Assembly: GCA_046313915.1 (NCBI GenBank)
Contig: JBKBXX010000024.1
Span: 1 to 32,010, forward strand
From: CAKKQX01 sp046313915
GTDB lineage: Bacteria > Pseudomonadota > Gammaproteobacteria > Burkholderiales > SG8-41
Reading direction: 5' to 3'
Length of the DNA stretch: 32,010 nt
A program made the position numbers and the translations under genes. Of this stretch, positions 7,912-15,650 are shown piece after piece. Within the stretch, counting starts at the first letter, position 1. Every line of letters begins with the position of its first letter. A model generated the notes under the pieces. That model saw only the letters and a list, made by a program, of their open reading frames with translations. It searched no databases and was not told where the DNA came from.

Positions 7912-7998
7912 AAACGTTGAAATGCGCCTTCCGCTTTCCCCGTCTACGGCGGCGGGTGGGGCGCGGGGGATCGCTTTTCACTTTTCACTCTGCGCTCG
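7909..7998 (+). repeat. Intergenic heptad element A (inverted arms, period-7 pyrimidine arm)
   Basis: The element runs from the prpB stop codon (7909-7911) toward the next gene's ribosome site. Its right arm has a C-purine-C-T tetramer exactly every 7 bases: CGCT at 7972, CACT at 7979, CACT at 7986, CGCT at 7993. This includes an exact tandem TTTTCAC (7975-7981, 7982-7988). The purine-rich stretch just after the stop (about 7908-7927) is a weak inverted partner of this arm; allowing two gaps, about 14 of 19 positions agree. It is comparable to elements at 29084-29170 and 30496-30600. Function unknown. Confidence 0.5.
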
Positions 7999-8013
7999 GT
8001 CCGGAGGATCGTA

Positions 8014-9009
8014 ATGCCCGGCATGTTGCTGTCGAGGGGGTTTGTCGCCGAGTTTGGCGAGCGGCTGGCCGCAGTGGCGGCGGAAGCAAATCTCGAAACC
8101 GACTTCATTTACCTGCCGGACGATGCGAAAGCGCGCCTGACGCCCGCCGAATGTGACCGCATCGAGATCGCCTATCTCACGCGTGACATCCGCTTCTCGG
8201 CGCTTTATCCCGGTTTCGGCGATGCCGTTACTGCCGCGCGCAATCTCAAATGGGTGCATTTCGTCAGTACCGGCATCGATCAGCATCCTTTCCTGCCGGC
8301 GCTGATCGCGCGCGGCGTGAGGCTCACCACCTCGGCCGGCAGCAACGGCGAACCGGTCGGCCAGACCGCGATCTGCGGGCTGCTGATGCTCGCGCGCGGT
8401 TTCCCGCACTGGATGGACGCGCAGCGCCGCCACGCCTGGGAGCCGGTGCGCGGCAGCGCGGCGCCCAGGGATTTGCGCGGCCAGACCGTCGCCATCGTCG
8501 GACTGGGAACGATAGGCGCCACCGTCGCGCGCTTCTGCCAGGCGCTGGGCATGCACGTGATCGGCGTGCGAAGGCGTCCGCTGCAGCCAGGCGACCCGGT
8601 CGACGAAATGCATACACTTGCTACGTTGCCCGCAGTGCTGCCACGCTGCGACTGGGTGGTGCTTGCCTGTCCGCTTACCGACGACACGCGCCATCTTCTC
8701 AATACCGAAACGCTGGCCCTGCTGCCCCGCGGGGCGCGCGTCGTCAACGTCGCGCGCGGCGGCGTCGTCGATCAGCAGGCGCTCATCGACGCATTGAAAA
8801 GCGGCCACTTGGGCGGCGCTTATCTCGATGTGTTCGAGCAGGAACCGCTGCCTGCCGACTCCCCGCTGTGGGATCTGCCCGACGTCGTCATCACGCCGCA
8901 CAACGCCTCGGCTTCGGCCGGCAACGACCGGCGCGCCGCCGAAATTTTTTTCACCAATCTTGCCCGCTGGGCGCGCGGCGAGACGCTGCACAACGAACGC
9001 GCCGCCTAG
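8014..9009 (+). CDS. D-2-hydroxyacid dehydrogenase, NAD(P)-dependent (331 aa)
   Basis: This enzyme interconverts a 2-oxoacid and a D-2-hydroxyacid with NAD(P)H. The Rossmann motif GLGTIG is at 163-168. The catalytic set is R248 in NVARGGVVD, E277 in FEQEPLP and H296 in TPHNAS. The N-terminal half is of the divergent type without a clear substrate-loop signature beyond VSTGIDQHP (84-92). The ATG at 8014 has a good GGAGG site 7 bases upstream. It follows prpB by 102 bases that contain a structured repeat, and is probably co-transcribed. Family members act on glyoxylate, hydroxypyruvate, lactate or phenylpyruvate-type acids; the substrate here is unresolved. A role reducing or recovering a 2-oxoacid made by the neighbouring lyases is possible. 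Confidence 0.9.
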   Translation: MPGMLLSRGFVAEFGERLAAVAAEANLETDFIYLPDDAKARLTPAECDRIEIAYLTRDIRFSALYPGFGDAVTAARNLKWVHFVSTGIDQHPFLPALIARGVRLTTSAGSNGEPVGQTAICGLLMLARGFPHWMDAQRRHAWEPVRGSAAPRDLRGQTVAIVGLGTIGATVARFCQALGMHVIGVRRRPLQPGDPVDEMHTLATLPAVLPRCDWVVLACPLTDDTRHLLNTETLALLPRGARVVNVARGGVVDQQALIDALKSGHLGGAYLDVFEQEPLPADSPLWDLPDVVITPHNASASAGNDRRAAEIFFTNLARWARGETLHNERAA

Positions 9010-9060
9010 CAGGCGTTTGCCGCCGACGCGACGCCGTTCACCCCGCCTGCCAGCGCCCGG

Positions 9061-9094
9061 CTTGCCGCCGCGCGACGCCGGCAAGGGCGGCAAG
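9061..9094 (+). terminator. Perfect 9-bp inverted repeat between dehydrogenase gene and hemA
   Basis: CTTGCCGCC (9061-9069) and GGCGGCAAG (9086-9094) are exact reverse complements around a 16-base loop. No U-tract follows directly; the nearest T-run is at 9115-9120, beyond the putative hemA -10. It could be an imperfect terminator for the upstream unit or a structure near the hemA promoter. Confidence 0.4.
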
Positions 9095-9101
9095 GCAGGT
9101 A

Positions 9102-9107
9102 TATAAT
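9102..9107 (+). promoter_or_regulatory. Candidate -10 box (TATAAT) for hemA operon
   Basis: A perfect TATAAT sits 28 bases before the hemA ATG in a short AT-rich island (ATATAATATATAG), in otherwise GC-rich DNA. No good -35 hexamer lies 16-18 bases upstream, where the inverted repeat 9061-9094 is found. The implied leader is about 20 bases. Confidence 0.5.
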
Positions 9108-9135
9108 ATATAGCCTTTTTTCGGCCTCTCCCGCG

Positions 9136-10389
9136 ATGCGGCTTTTTGCTTTCGGCGTCAACCATCAGACCGCTCCGCTCACGATACGCGAGCAGGTGGT
9201 TTTTCACGCCGAAAACCTGGTGCAGGCGCTGCGCGACCTGGTCGACCGTCAGCCGGTGAAGGAAGCGGCGATCATTTCGACGTGCAACCGCACCGAGGTC
9301 TACTGCAACACCGACGTTCCCGAGCGGGCGATCGACTGGCTCGCGGCCTATCACCGCCTCAAACCCCAGCAGCTCGAGCCTTATCTGTACCAGCTGCCGC
9401 AGGAAAAAGCGGTGAAACATGCATTCCGCGTGGCGAGCGGGCTCGATTCCATGGTGCTGGGCGAGCCGCAGATCCTCGGCCAGTTCAAGGACGCGGTGCG
9501 CACGGCGGAAGCCGCCGGCACGCTGGGATTGCTGCTCAACAAGCTGTTTCAGCGCACGTTTTCGGTCGCCAAGGTGGTGCGCAGCGAAACCAGTATCGGC
9601 GCCAGCACCATATCGATGGCTGCCGCCGCGGTGCGCCTGGCGCAGCGCATCTATCCGAGCATCACCGGGCAGAACATGCTGTTCATCGGTGCCGGCGAAA
9701 TGATCGAATTGTGCGCCACGCATTTCGCTGCCCACCATCCGCGGCACATGACTTTCGCCAACCGCACCCACGAGCGCGCGCAACACCTTGCCGACCGCTT
9801 TCGCGGCCATACCATCACTTTCAACGACTTGCCGACGCAGCTGGCGCTTCACGATATCGTGGTGTGCTGCACGGCGAGTCCTCTGCCCATCATCGGCAAG
9901 GGGGTCGTCGAAAGCGCGCTGAAGGCGCGCCGGCACCGTCCGATCCTGATGTTCGATCTCGCCGTGCCGCGCGACATCGAAGGCGAGGTCAGCGATCTCG
10001 ATGACATTTTTCTTTACACCGTCGACGATCTCGGCAAGATCGCGCGCGAAGGCATGGATATCCGCCAGAGCGCGGTCTCCGAAGCCGAGGTGATCATCGA
10101 AAACCAGGTCACGGATTTCATGCACTGGCTGGGCAGCCGCAAGCTGGTCCCGACCATACGCGCGCTGCGCGACGCGGCGGAACGTTCACGCCGCCACGAG
10201 CTGGAGCGCGCGCTGCGCCGGCTGGCTCGCGGCGACGATCCGCAGATCGTCATCGACCTGCTGTCGCGGGCGCTCACCAACAAGTTCCTGCATGCGCCGA
10301 CCCATGCGCTCAACCGCGCCGGCGAGGAAGAACGCGAACAACTGGCCGAGCTGCTGCGGCGGATCTACCAGGTCCAGCGTCCGCAATGA
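9136..10389 (+). CDS. hemA: Glutamyl-tRNA reductase HemA (417 aa)
   Basis: HemA reduces glutamyl-tRNA(Glu) with NADPH to glutamate-1-semialdehyde, the first committed step of C5-pathway tetrapyrrole synthesis. The catalytic Cys is C50 in IISTCNRTEVY. The substrate-binding stretch ASGLDSMVLGEPQILGQ and the NADPH domain with GAGEMIELCATHFA are intact, and the C-terminal dimerisation helices are present. The length is close to that of E. coli HemA. The N-terminus MRLFAFGVNHQTAPL is typical, supporting ATG 9136, although no strong ribosome site is seen. The stop overlaps the prfA start as ATGA (10386-10389). The order hemA-prfA-prmC is widely conserved in proteobacteria, which supports a single operon. 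Confidence 0.98.
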   Translation: MRLFAFGVNHQTAPLTIREQVVFHAENLVQALRDLVDRQPVKEAAIISTCNRTEVYCNTDVPERAIDWLAAYHRLKPQQLEPYLYQLPQEKAVKHAFRVASGLDSMVLGEPQILGQFKDAVRTAEAAGTLGLLLNKLFQRTFSVAKVVRSETSIGASTISMAAAAVRLAQRIYPSITGQNMLFIGAGEMIELCATHFAAHHPRHMTFANRTHERAQHLADRFRGHTITFNDLPTQLALHDIVVCCTASPLPIIGKGVVESALKARRHRPILMFDLAVPRDIEGEVSDLDDIFLYTVDDLGKIAREGMDIRQSAVSEAEVIIENQVTDFMHWLGSRKLVPTIRALRDAAERSRRHELERALRRLARGDDPQIVIDLLSRALTNKFLHAPTHALNRAGEEEREQLAELLRRIYQVQRPQ

Positions 10390-11477
10390 AGCAAAGCGTC
10401 ATCGCCAAGCTGGCGCAGCTTGCGGCCCGCCTCGAAGAAATCAACCGTTTCCTGAGTTCCGAAGAAGCGACCGCCGACATGGAAACCTACCGCCGGCTGA
10501 CGCGCGAACACGCCGAAATCGCGCCGGTGGTCGATCTCTACAAGGCTTACCGCAGATACGAACAGGACATCGCCGCTGCGCAGGAGATGGCGGCGGACCC
10601 GGCGATGCGGGAATTCGCCGAGACAGAGATCCGCGAAGCGCGCGAGCAGCTCGAAAGGATCGAAGCCGAACTGCAAAAGCAGCTGCTGCCCAGGGATCCC
10701 AACGACGAGCGCAACATTTTCCTGGAGATTCGCGCCGGTACCGGCGGCGACGAGTCGGCGCTGTTCGCGGGCGAGCTGTTCCGCATGTACTCGCGCTATG
10801 CCGAGCGCAAAGGCTGGCAGGTCGAAGTGATCTCGCAAAGTCCGGGCGAGATGGGCGGCTACAAGGAAATCATCGCGCGGATCATCGGCAACGGCGCCTA
10901 TTCCCGGCTCAAATTCGAGTCCGGCGGCCACCGCGTGCAGCGCGTGCCGGCAACCGAGACCCAGGGCCGCATCCACACCTCGGCGTGCACGGTGGCGGTG
11001 ATGCCCGAAGCCGACGAAGTCGCCGACGTGGTGCTGAATCCCGCCGAGTTGCGCATAGACACTTTCCGCGCTTCGGGCGCCGGCGGCCAGCACATCAACA
11101 AGACCGATTCCGCGATTCGCGTGACTCACCTGCCGACCGGCATCGTCGTCGAGTGCCAGGACGACCGCTCGCAGCACAAGAACAAGGCGCGTGCGCTGGC
11201 GGTACTCGCGGCGCGCATCAAGGACAAGCAACTGCGCGAGCAGCAGGCGAAGACGGCCGCCACCCGCAAGTCGCTGATCGGCAGCGGCGACCGTTCCGAG
11301 CGCATCCGCACCTACAATTTTCCGCAAGGGCGCGTCACCGACCATCGCATCAATCTTACGCTCTACAAGATCGCGCAAATCATGGACGGCGACCTGGACA
11401 CGCTCACCGATGCGCTGATCGCCGAGCACCAGGCCGAGCAGCTCGCCCAGCTTTCCGAAGAAGGCGAGCCGGCCTGA
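10386..11477 (+). CDS. prfA: Peptide chain release factor 1 (363 aa)
   Basis: RF1 ends translation at UAA and UAG. The stop-codon-reading PAT tripeptide is at 188-190 and the peptidyl-hydrolysis GGQ motif is at 233-235 (GAGGQHINKTDSA). These are the same positions as in E. coli RF1. The N-terminal coiled domain, IRAGTGGDESALFAGELFRMY and RVTDHRINLTLYK are all present. The gene overlaps hemA by 4 bases, so the two are translationally coupled. The gene for its methyltransferase prmC, normally adjacent, lies one gene further on because an EamA transporter gene intervenes. GGQ Gln235 is the residue that PrmC methylates. Confidence 0.98.
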   Translation: MKQSVIAKLAQLAARLEEINRFLSSEEATADMETYRRLTREHAEIAPVVDLYKAYRRYEQDIAAAQEMAADPAMREFAETEIREAREQLERIEAELQKQLLPRDPNDERNIFLEIRAGTGGDESALFAGELFRMYSRYAERKGWQVEVISQSPGEMGGYKEIIARIIGNGAYSRLKFESGGHRVQRVPATETQGRIHTSACTVAVMPEADEVADVVLNPAELRIDTFRASGAGGQHINKTDSAIRVTHLPTGIVVECQDDRSQHKNKARALAVLAARIKDKQLREQQAKTAATRKSLIGSGDRSERIRTYNFPQGRVTDHRINLTLYKIAQIMDGDLDTLTDALIAEHQAEQLAQLSEEGEPA

Positions 11478-11489
11478 TCCGCGTTGCCC

Positions 11490-12371
11490 ATGATTCCATC
11501 GCCTGGGGCCGCTGCGCCGGCCGTGGCCTTCGCCCTGCTCGCCGCCGCCCTGTTCGGCGCGGCGCTGGTTACCACCCACGCCGGCCTGAGGCATATGAGC
11601 GCCCTGGACGGGGCGCGGGTGAGCATCCCGGTGGCAACGGCCTGGTTCTGGCTGCTTGCCCCCGTGTCCGATTGGTCCGGCTGGCACCTCGGCGCGGCGG
11701 GCGTGTTCACGGTGGTCGGGATTTTTTTCCCGGCCGCGGTGACGCTGCTCACTTTCGAAGCCAACCGGCGGCTGGGACCGGCCACGGCCGCGACGCTGGG
11801 CAGCACCACGCCGCTGTTCGCCGTGACGGGAGCGGCGGTTTTTCTCGGCGAGGCGCCTGGCGTTCGCGAATTCGTCGCCACTGCGATGATCGTGCTCGGC
11901 ACCATGGCGCTCGCCGCGCGGCCGCGCGGCGATATGGCGGTGGGCGCGCGTGCCGCGTTGTGGCTGCCGTTGTCGGCAGCGGCATTGCGGGCCCTCGCCC
12001 AGATCCTGTCCAAAGCCGGCCTCGCCTTATGGCCCAGCCCGTTTGCCGCGGTGCTGATCGGCTACTCGGTATCGACGGTGGTGGTGTGGGCGACGAGCTT
12101 GCTGGGCCGACGCCGCCAGGCTCCGGTGTTTACCGCGCGCGGCGTGTCGTGGTTTGCGCTGACGGGCGCGCTCAACGGCGGCGCGGTGCTGTCGATGTAT
12201 AGCGCGCTCAACGCCGGCAGCGTGCAGCTGGTGGCGCCGGTGGTCGCGACTTATCCGCTGTTTACGCTGGCCTTGGGAACGATGGTGCTGCGCCGCGAGC
12301 GGTTGAGCGGCGCGCTGGCGAGCGGCGTGGCATTGACCGTGGCCGGCGTGGCGGTGCTGCTGGCGCGCTGA
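11490..12371 (+). CDS. EamA/DMT-family inner-membrane transporter (293 aa)
   Basis: This is a drug/metabolite transporter superfamily protein with about ten predicted membrane segments arranged as two EamA repeats. The first repeat runs from AVAFALLAAALFGAALV to about residue 140. The second begins near ARAALWLPLSAAALRALAQIL and ends in LASGVALTVAGVAVLLAR. The conserved ending of repeat one, LGSTTPLFAVTGAAVFLGE, is visible. Such proteins export amino acids, metabolites or drugs; the substrate is unknown. I prefer ATG 11490 over the TTG at 11484; neither has a strong ribosome site, and coupling to prfA (12 bases upstream) is likely. It sits within the usually contiguous prfA-prmC pair. Base composition matches its neighbours, so any insertion is not recent by that measure. 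Confidence 0.9.
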   Translation: MIPSPGAAAPAVAFALLAAALFGAALVTTHAGLRHMSALDGARVSIPVATAWFWLLAPVSDWSGWHLGAAGVFTVVGIFFPAAVTLLTFEANRRLGPATAATLGSTTPLFAVTGAAVFLGEAPGVREFVATAMIVLGTMALAARPRGDMAVGARAALWLPLSAAALRALAQILSKAGLALWPSPFAAVLIGYSVSTVVVWATSLLGRRRQAPVFTARGVSWFALTGALNGGAVLSMYSALNAGSVQLVAPVVATYPLFTLALGTMVLRRERLSGALASGVALTVAGVAVLLAR

Positions 12372-12387
12372 AGCGGGAAAAGCGAAT

Positions 12388-13233
12388 ATGGCGGAACCGA
12401 ACATAGGCGAGCTTTTGCGCGCGGCGCCGATTGATCCGCTCGAAGCGCGCATCCTGCTGCAAACGGCATTGGAAGTGAGCGCGGCGTATCTCGCCGCGCA
12501 TCCCGAACACGTGGTTGCGGGCGCCCGGCTCGAGCGCTATCTCGCGCTGGTGGCGCGCCGCACTGCGGGGGAGCCGATCGCCTACCTGACCGGCGCGCGC
12601 GAATTTTTCAGTCTCGATTTCAAGGTCACGCCGGCGGTGCTCATCCCGCGTCCCGAAACCGAGCTGCTGGTCGAGCTCGCGCTGGAGCGCATGCCGCAGA
12701 CCGCGCCTTGCCGCGTGCTCGATCTCGGCAGCGGCAGCGGCTGTGTCGCGATCGGCATCGCCGTGCAGCGTCCGCACGCCACGGTGACGGCGAGCGACTG
12801 CTCGCCGGAGGCGCTCGCGGTCGCGGCGCACAATGCGCGCGCGCTGGGGGCGCACAACGTCGGTTTCAAGCGCGGCGACTGGTTCGATGCGGTTGGCGGC
12901 GAACGCTTCGACCTCATCGTTTCCAATCCGCCTTACATCGCGGAGGACGATCCGCATCTGCGACGCGGCGATCTGCGGTTCGAGCCGCGGCGGGCCCTGG
13001 CCGGCGGCGTGGACGGTCTGGACTGCATACGCCGCATCGTCGCCGGCGCAAAAGACCATCTCGTCGCCGGCGGCTGGCTCATGTTCGAGCACGGCCACGA
13101 TCAGGCCGAGCGTGGTCGCACGCTGCTGCGGGCAGCGGGATTCGTCGAAGTGTTCTCGCAGCGCGACCTCGCGGGCCATGAACGGGTGAGCGGCGGACGC
13201 AAAAGCCCGCCGCCTCATGAGGGAGACGCTTGA
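12388..13233 (+). CDS. prmC: Peptide chain release factor N5-glutamine methyltransferase PrmC (281 aa)
   Basis: PrmC methylates the Gln of the GGQ motif in RF1 and RF2 using S-adenosylmethionine. An N-terminal helical domain (1-75) binds the release factor. The SAM-binding motif DLGSGSGC is at 112-119, and the catalytic NPPYI is at 180-184 in LIVSNPPYIAED. PRPETELLVE before motif I and EPRRALAGGVDGLD after NPPY are family marks. FEHGHDQ replaces the more common LEHG-(Y/W)-DQ late in the protein. The start at 12388 follows the EamA gene by 16 bases, so it remains in the hemA-prfA operon. The C-terminal GGRKSPPPHEGDA is a short unstructured tail. Function is well supported. Confidence 0.96.
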   Translation: MAEPNIGELLRAAPIDPLEARILLQTALEVSAAYLAAHPEHVVAGARLERYLALVARRTAGEPIAYLTGAREFFSLDFKVTPAVLIPRPETELLVELALERMPQTAPCRVLDLGSGSGCVAIGIAVQRPHATVTASDCSPEALAVAAHNARALGAHNVGFKRGDWFDAVGGERFDLIVSNPPYIAEDDPHLRRGDLRFEPRRALAGGVDGLDCIRRIVAGAKDHLVAGGWLMFEHGHDQAERGRTLLRAAGFVEVFSQRDLAGHERVSGGRKSPPPHEGDA

Positions 13234-13295
13234 CGGACGGGTGCGCGAGCCGCTAAACTAATATCCGACAAACATGCTCAGGTATGAGGGAAACC

Positions 13296-13604
13296 ATGAA
13301 TATTCAGGATGTTATCAAAGAACAAGTGGCCAGCAACCGGATCGTGCTGTACATGAAAGGCTCGCCCGATTTCCCGCAGTGCGGGTTTTCGGCCAACGTC
13401 GTCAACATCCTGCGCGCGTGCGGCGTCGATGATTTCCTCGCGGTCAACGTGCTCGAAAATCCCGAGCTGCGCCAGGGCATCAAAGAATACGCGAACTGGC
13501 CGACGATCCCGCAACTTTATTTCAAAGGCGAGTTCATCGGCGGCTCGGACATCCTGACCGAGATGTACAAGAGCGGCGAACTGCAGAAAATGCTGCAAGG
13601 CTGA
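13296..13604 (+). CDS. grxD: Monothiol glutaredoxin, Grx4/GrxD type (102 aa)
   Basis: CGFS-type glutaredoxins carry and deliver [2Fe-2S] clusters, usually with BolA partners, and use glutathione as a cluster ligand. The CGFS signature is at 29-32 (FPQCGFSANVV). The glutathione-binding WPTIPQLY and GGSDILTEMY elements follow in order. I chose ATG 13296 over 13284 because GAGGG lies 5 bases upstream and the protein then starts with the family-typical MNIQDVIKEQV. It sits 62 bases after prmC. The hemA-prfA-prmC-grx order is common in betaproteobacteria. Cytosolic; no signal peptide. Confidence 0.97.
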   Translation: MNIQDVIKEQVASNRIVLYMKGSPDFPQCGFSANVVNILRACGVDDFLAVNVLENPELRQGIKEYANWPTIPQLYFKGEFIGGSDILTEMYKSGELQKMLQG

Positions 13605-13781
13605 AGCCCGCTGCCGCTGCGGGGAGGTGGTAGCGGAGCCTTCCCGGCGTTGCAAGCGTTTGCGGAAAAAGCCCGTTGCGGTCTGACGCAACGCGAAGCG
13701 CCGCGCCGGCCGTGGCCTTGACGGCGTCGAACACGGATAATACGTTCACGGCTTTCCACCATAACAACAATCCCGCTTCCC
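13605..13781 (+). promoter_or_regulatory. Intergenic region after grxD with hairpin
   Basis: The most regular structure in this 177-base gap is a perfect 7-bp stem with a 6-base loop, CGTTGCG (13674-13680) and CGCAACG (13687-13693). No T-run follows. GATAAT at 13736-13741 could serve as a -10 box for the oxidoreductase gene, but no -35 fits at normal spacing. The gene's ATG at 13782 lacks a clear ribosome site. Confidence 0.3.
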
Positions 13782-15557
13782 ATGCCCAGCTTCCAACCGT
13801 ACGATGCGCTCGTCGTCGGCGGCGGCCACAACGGCCTGGTCTGCGCCTGCTATCTTGCTGCAGCCGGTCTCAGGGTGCGCGTGCTCGAGCGCCGTGCGGT
13901 GGTCGGCGGCGCCGCGGTCACCGAGGAGTTTTTTCCCGGTTTCCGGAATTCGACCGCGAGCTACACGGTGAGCCTGCTGCATCCCAAGGTGATCCGCGAT
14001 CTGCGCTTGGCCGAGCACGGCCTGCGCATCATCGAGCGCCCCATTTCCAATTTTCTGCCGCTGTCCGACAACCGCTATCTGAAAGTCGGCACTTCGCTCG
14101 AAACGACCCAGGCCGAGCTCGCGCGCCATTCGAAGCGCGATGCGGCGCGCCTGCCCGCGTATTATGCGATGCTCGAGCGGGTGGCCGAAGTGCTGCGCGG
14201 CCTGCTGCTGGAGACGCCGCCCAACGTCGGCGGCGGCGTGCGCGATCTCGTGAGCGCGCTCAAAACCGGCAATCGCCTGCGTCACCTCGACATGGCGGGA
14301 AAACGCGACGCGCTCGATCTATTCACCAAAAGCGCGGGCGATCTGCTCGACGGCTGGTTCGAATCCGAAGCGATCAAGGCGGCTTTCGCTTTCGACGCGA
14401 TCGTCGGCAATTTCGCGAGCCCTTATGCGCCGGGCTCGGCCTACGTGCTGCTGCATCACGTGGTCGGCGAAGTGAACGGCAGGCGCGGCGTGTGGGGCCA
14501 CGCGGTCGGCGGCATGGGCGCGATCACCGAGGCGAGGGGGCGCGAAGCGCCCCCGCGCCGCGGGGGAAAAGGCACCGCGTTGGGGGTGGGGAAGGGGGTG
14601 GGGGGCAGCCGCGGCACGCNNNNNNNNNNCCAGTGCCGGGGCGGGCGGGGGGGGGGGCCCCCGGGGGGGGGGGGCTGGGCCCCTACCCCGGGGGGGTGGC
14701 CGCGCCCCCCGCCCCAACGCGGCGTGGAAATCGACACCGATTGCGAAGTGGTCAAGGTGTGCGTGGACAGCCGCGGCACGCGCGGCGTCCAGCTGGCGGA
14801 CGGGCGCGTGATCGATGCGCGCTGCGTGGTAGCCAATGTCGATCCCAAACTGCTTTACCTGAAGCTGGTCGGCGAAAGCGTGCTTGATGCCGATTTCGTG
14901 CGGCGCATCCGCAACTGGAAATGCGGCTCGGCGACTTTCCGCATGAACGTGGCGCTTGCGGAACTGCCGGACTTCTCCTGTCTTCCCGGCAAGTCGCTCG
15001 CAGAACACCACCAGTCCGGCATCATCATCGCGCCGTCGCTGCACTACATGGAGCAGGCGTACTTCGACGCGCGCACCATCGGCTGCTCGCGCGCGCCAGT
15101 GGTGGAGATCCTGATTCCCTCGACGGTGGATGACACGCTGGCGCCGCCGGGGAAGCACGTCGCCAGCCTGTTCTGCCAGCATTTCAATCCGCGGCTTCCC
15201 AACGAACTCGACTGGGACGAAATCAAGGAGCCCGCCGCCGATCTCGTGATCGATACCGTCACGCGCCATGCGCCGAATTTCAAGGCCGCGGTAATGGGCC
15301 GCAAAGTGCTTTCGCCGCTCGACCTCGAACGCGAATTCGGCCTGACCGGCGGCGACATCTTCCACGGTGCGCTGACGCTCGATCAGTTATGGAGCGCGCG
15401 GCCGGTACTGGGCCACGGCAACTACCGCGGTCCGCTCAAGGGGCTCTACATGTGCGGCGCCGGCACTCACCCCGGCGGCGGCGTGAGCGGGATTCCCGGG
15501 CACAATGCGGCCCGCGAGATCATTCTCGATGCCAAAAAAGGCAGGCTCAAGCAATGA
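13782..15557 (+). CDS. FAD-dependent oxidoreductase, PYROXD2 / phytoene-desaturase-like (gap inside)
   Basis: This is an NAD(P)/FAD-dependent oxidoreductase of the amine-oxidase/phytoene-desaturase fold, closest in feel to PYROXD2. The dinucleotide motif is VVGGGHNGLVCACYLA (residues 9-24) with LERRAVVGGAAVTEE after it. The FAD-closing motif near the C-terminus is LYMCGAGTHPGGGVSGIPG. GGMGAITEA marks the mid domain. As assembled it reads 591 residues, but codons around 14529-14723 are scrambled by a low-quality join with 10 Ns. Removing a 162-base near-duplicate restores about 537 residues, the usual family length, in frame. The gene is probably intact in the organism. Substrate unknown. An MFS transporter gene follows on the same strand. 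Confidence 0.9.
   Translation: MPSFQPYDALVVGGGHNGLVCACYLAAAGLRVRVLERRAVVGGAAVTEEFFPGFRNSTASYTVSLLHPKVIRDLRLAEHGLRIIERPISNFLPLSDNRYLKVGTSLETTQAELARHSKRDAARLPAYYAMLERVAEVLRGLLLETPPNVGGGVRDLVSALKTGNRLRHLDMAGKRDALDLFTKSAGDLLDGWFESEAIKAAFAFDAIVGNFASPYAPGSAYVLLHHVVGEVNGRRGVWGHAVGGMGAITEARGREAPPRRGGKGTALGVGKGVGGSRGTXXXXQCRGGRGGGPPGGGGWAPTPGGWPRPPPQRGVEIDTDCEVVKVCVDSRGTRGVQLADGRVIDARCVVANVDPKLLYLKLVGESVLDADFVRRIRNWKCGSATFRMNVALAELPDFSCLPGKSLAEHHQSGIIIAPSLHYMEQAYFDARTIGCSRAPVVEILIPSTVDDTLAPPGKHVASLFCQHFNPRLPNELDWDEIKEPAADLVIDTVTRHAPNFKAAVMGRKVLSPLDLEREFGLTGGDIFHGALTLDQLWSARPVLGHGNYRGPLKGLYMCGAGTHPGGGVSGIPGHNAAREIILDAKKGRLKQ
14529..14781. other. Assembly join with 10 N and degraded overlap (false gap)
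   Basis: Ns occupy 14620-14629. The 14 bases CAGCCGCGGCACGC end the left side (14606-14619) and recur at 14768-14781, an offset of 162. Aligning the two sides at that offset, bases agree back to about 14529, apart from substitutions mostly to G on the left and to C or G on the right. Examples are ACC 14574/14736 and AAG 14592/14754. The contig ends therefore overlap and were wrongly spaced. The G/C runs at 14638-14714 are low-quality read ends. Confidence 0.85.
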
Positions 15558-15615
15558 ATCCGTGGCCGGCCCAGGCGCCGTGCAAGGGCGCAGGAGCGCC
15601 CTGATGCAAGGCCGC

Positions 15616-15640
15616 TTGCGGAATTCCGCAATTTGCTTTT
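15616..15640 (+). terminator. 16-bp perfect palindrome followed by T-rich tract
   Basis: TTGCGGAATTCCGCAA (15616-15631) is a perfect palindrome. Folded as a 6-bp stem with an AATT loop and followed by TTTGCTTTTT, it resembles a rho-independent terminator for the oxidoreductase gene, which stops at 15557. It lies only 19 bases before the GTG at 15651, so it may instead be a regulator's operator for the transporter gene. A second hairpin, AGGGCGC-AGGA-GCGCCCT, lies at 15585-15602. Confidence 0.5.
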
Positions 15641-15650
15641 TCCTACCGCC

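Noticed and set aside
7972..7996. Period-7 tandem as a CRISPR or phase-variable simple repeat
   Set aside because: Units are degenerate, far too short for CRISPR, lie outside coding frames and recur only as a phased pattern, not an exact microsatellite.
14630..14714. G-run tract that could form a G-quadruplex
   Set aside because: Adjacent to an N gap and alignable as an error-laden copy of normal coding sequence, so it is a sequencing artefact.
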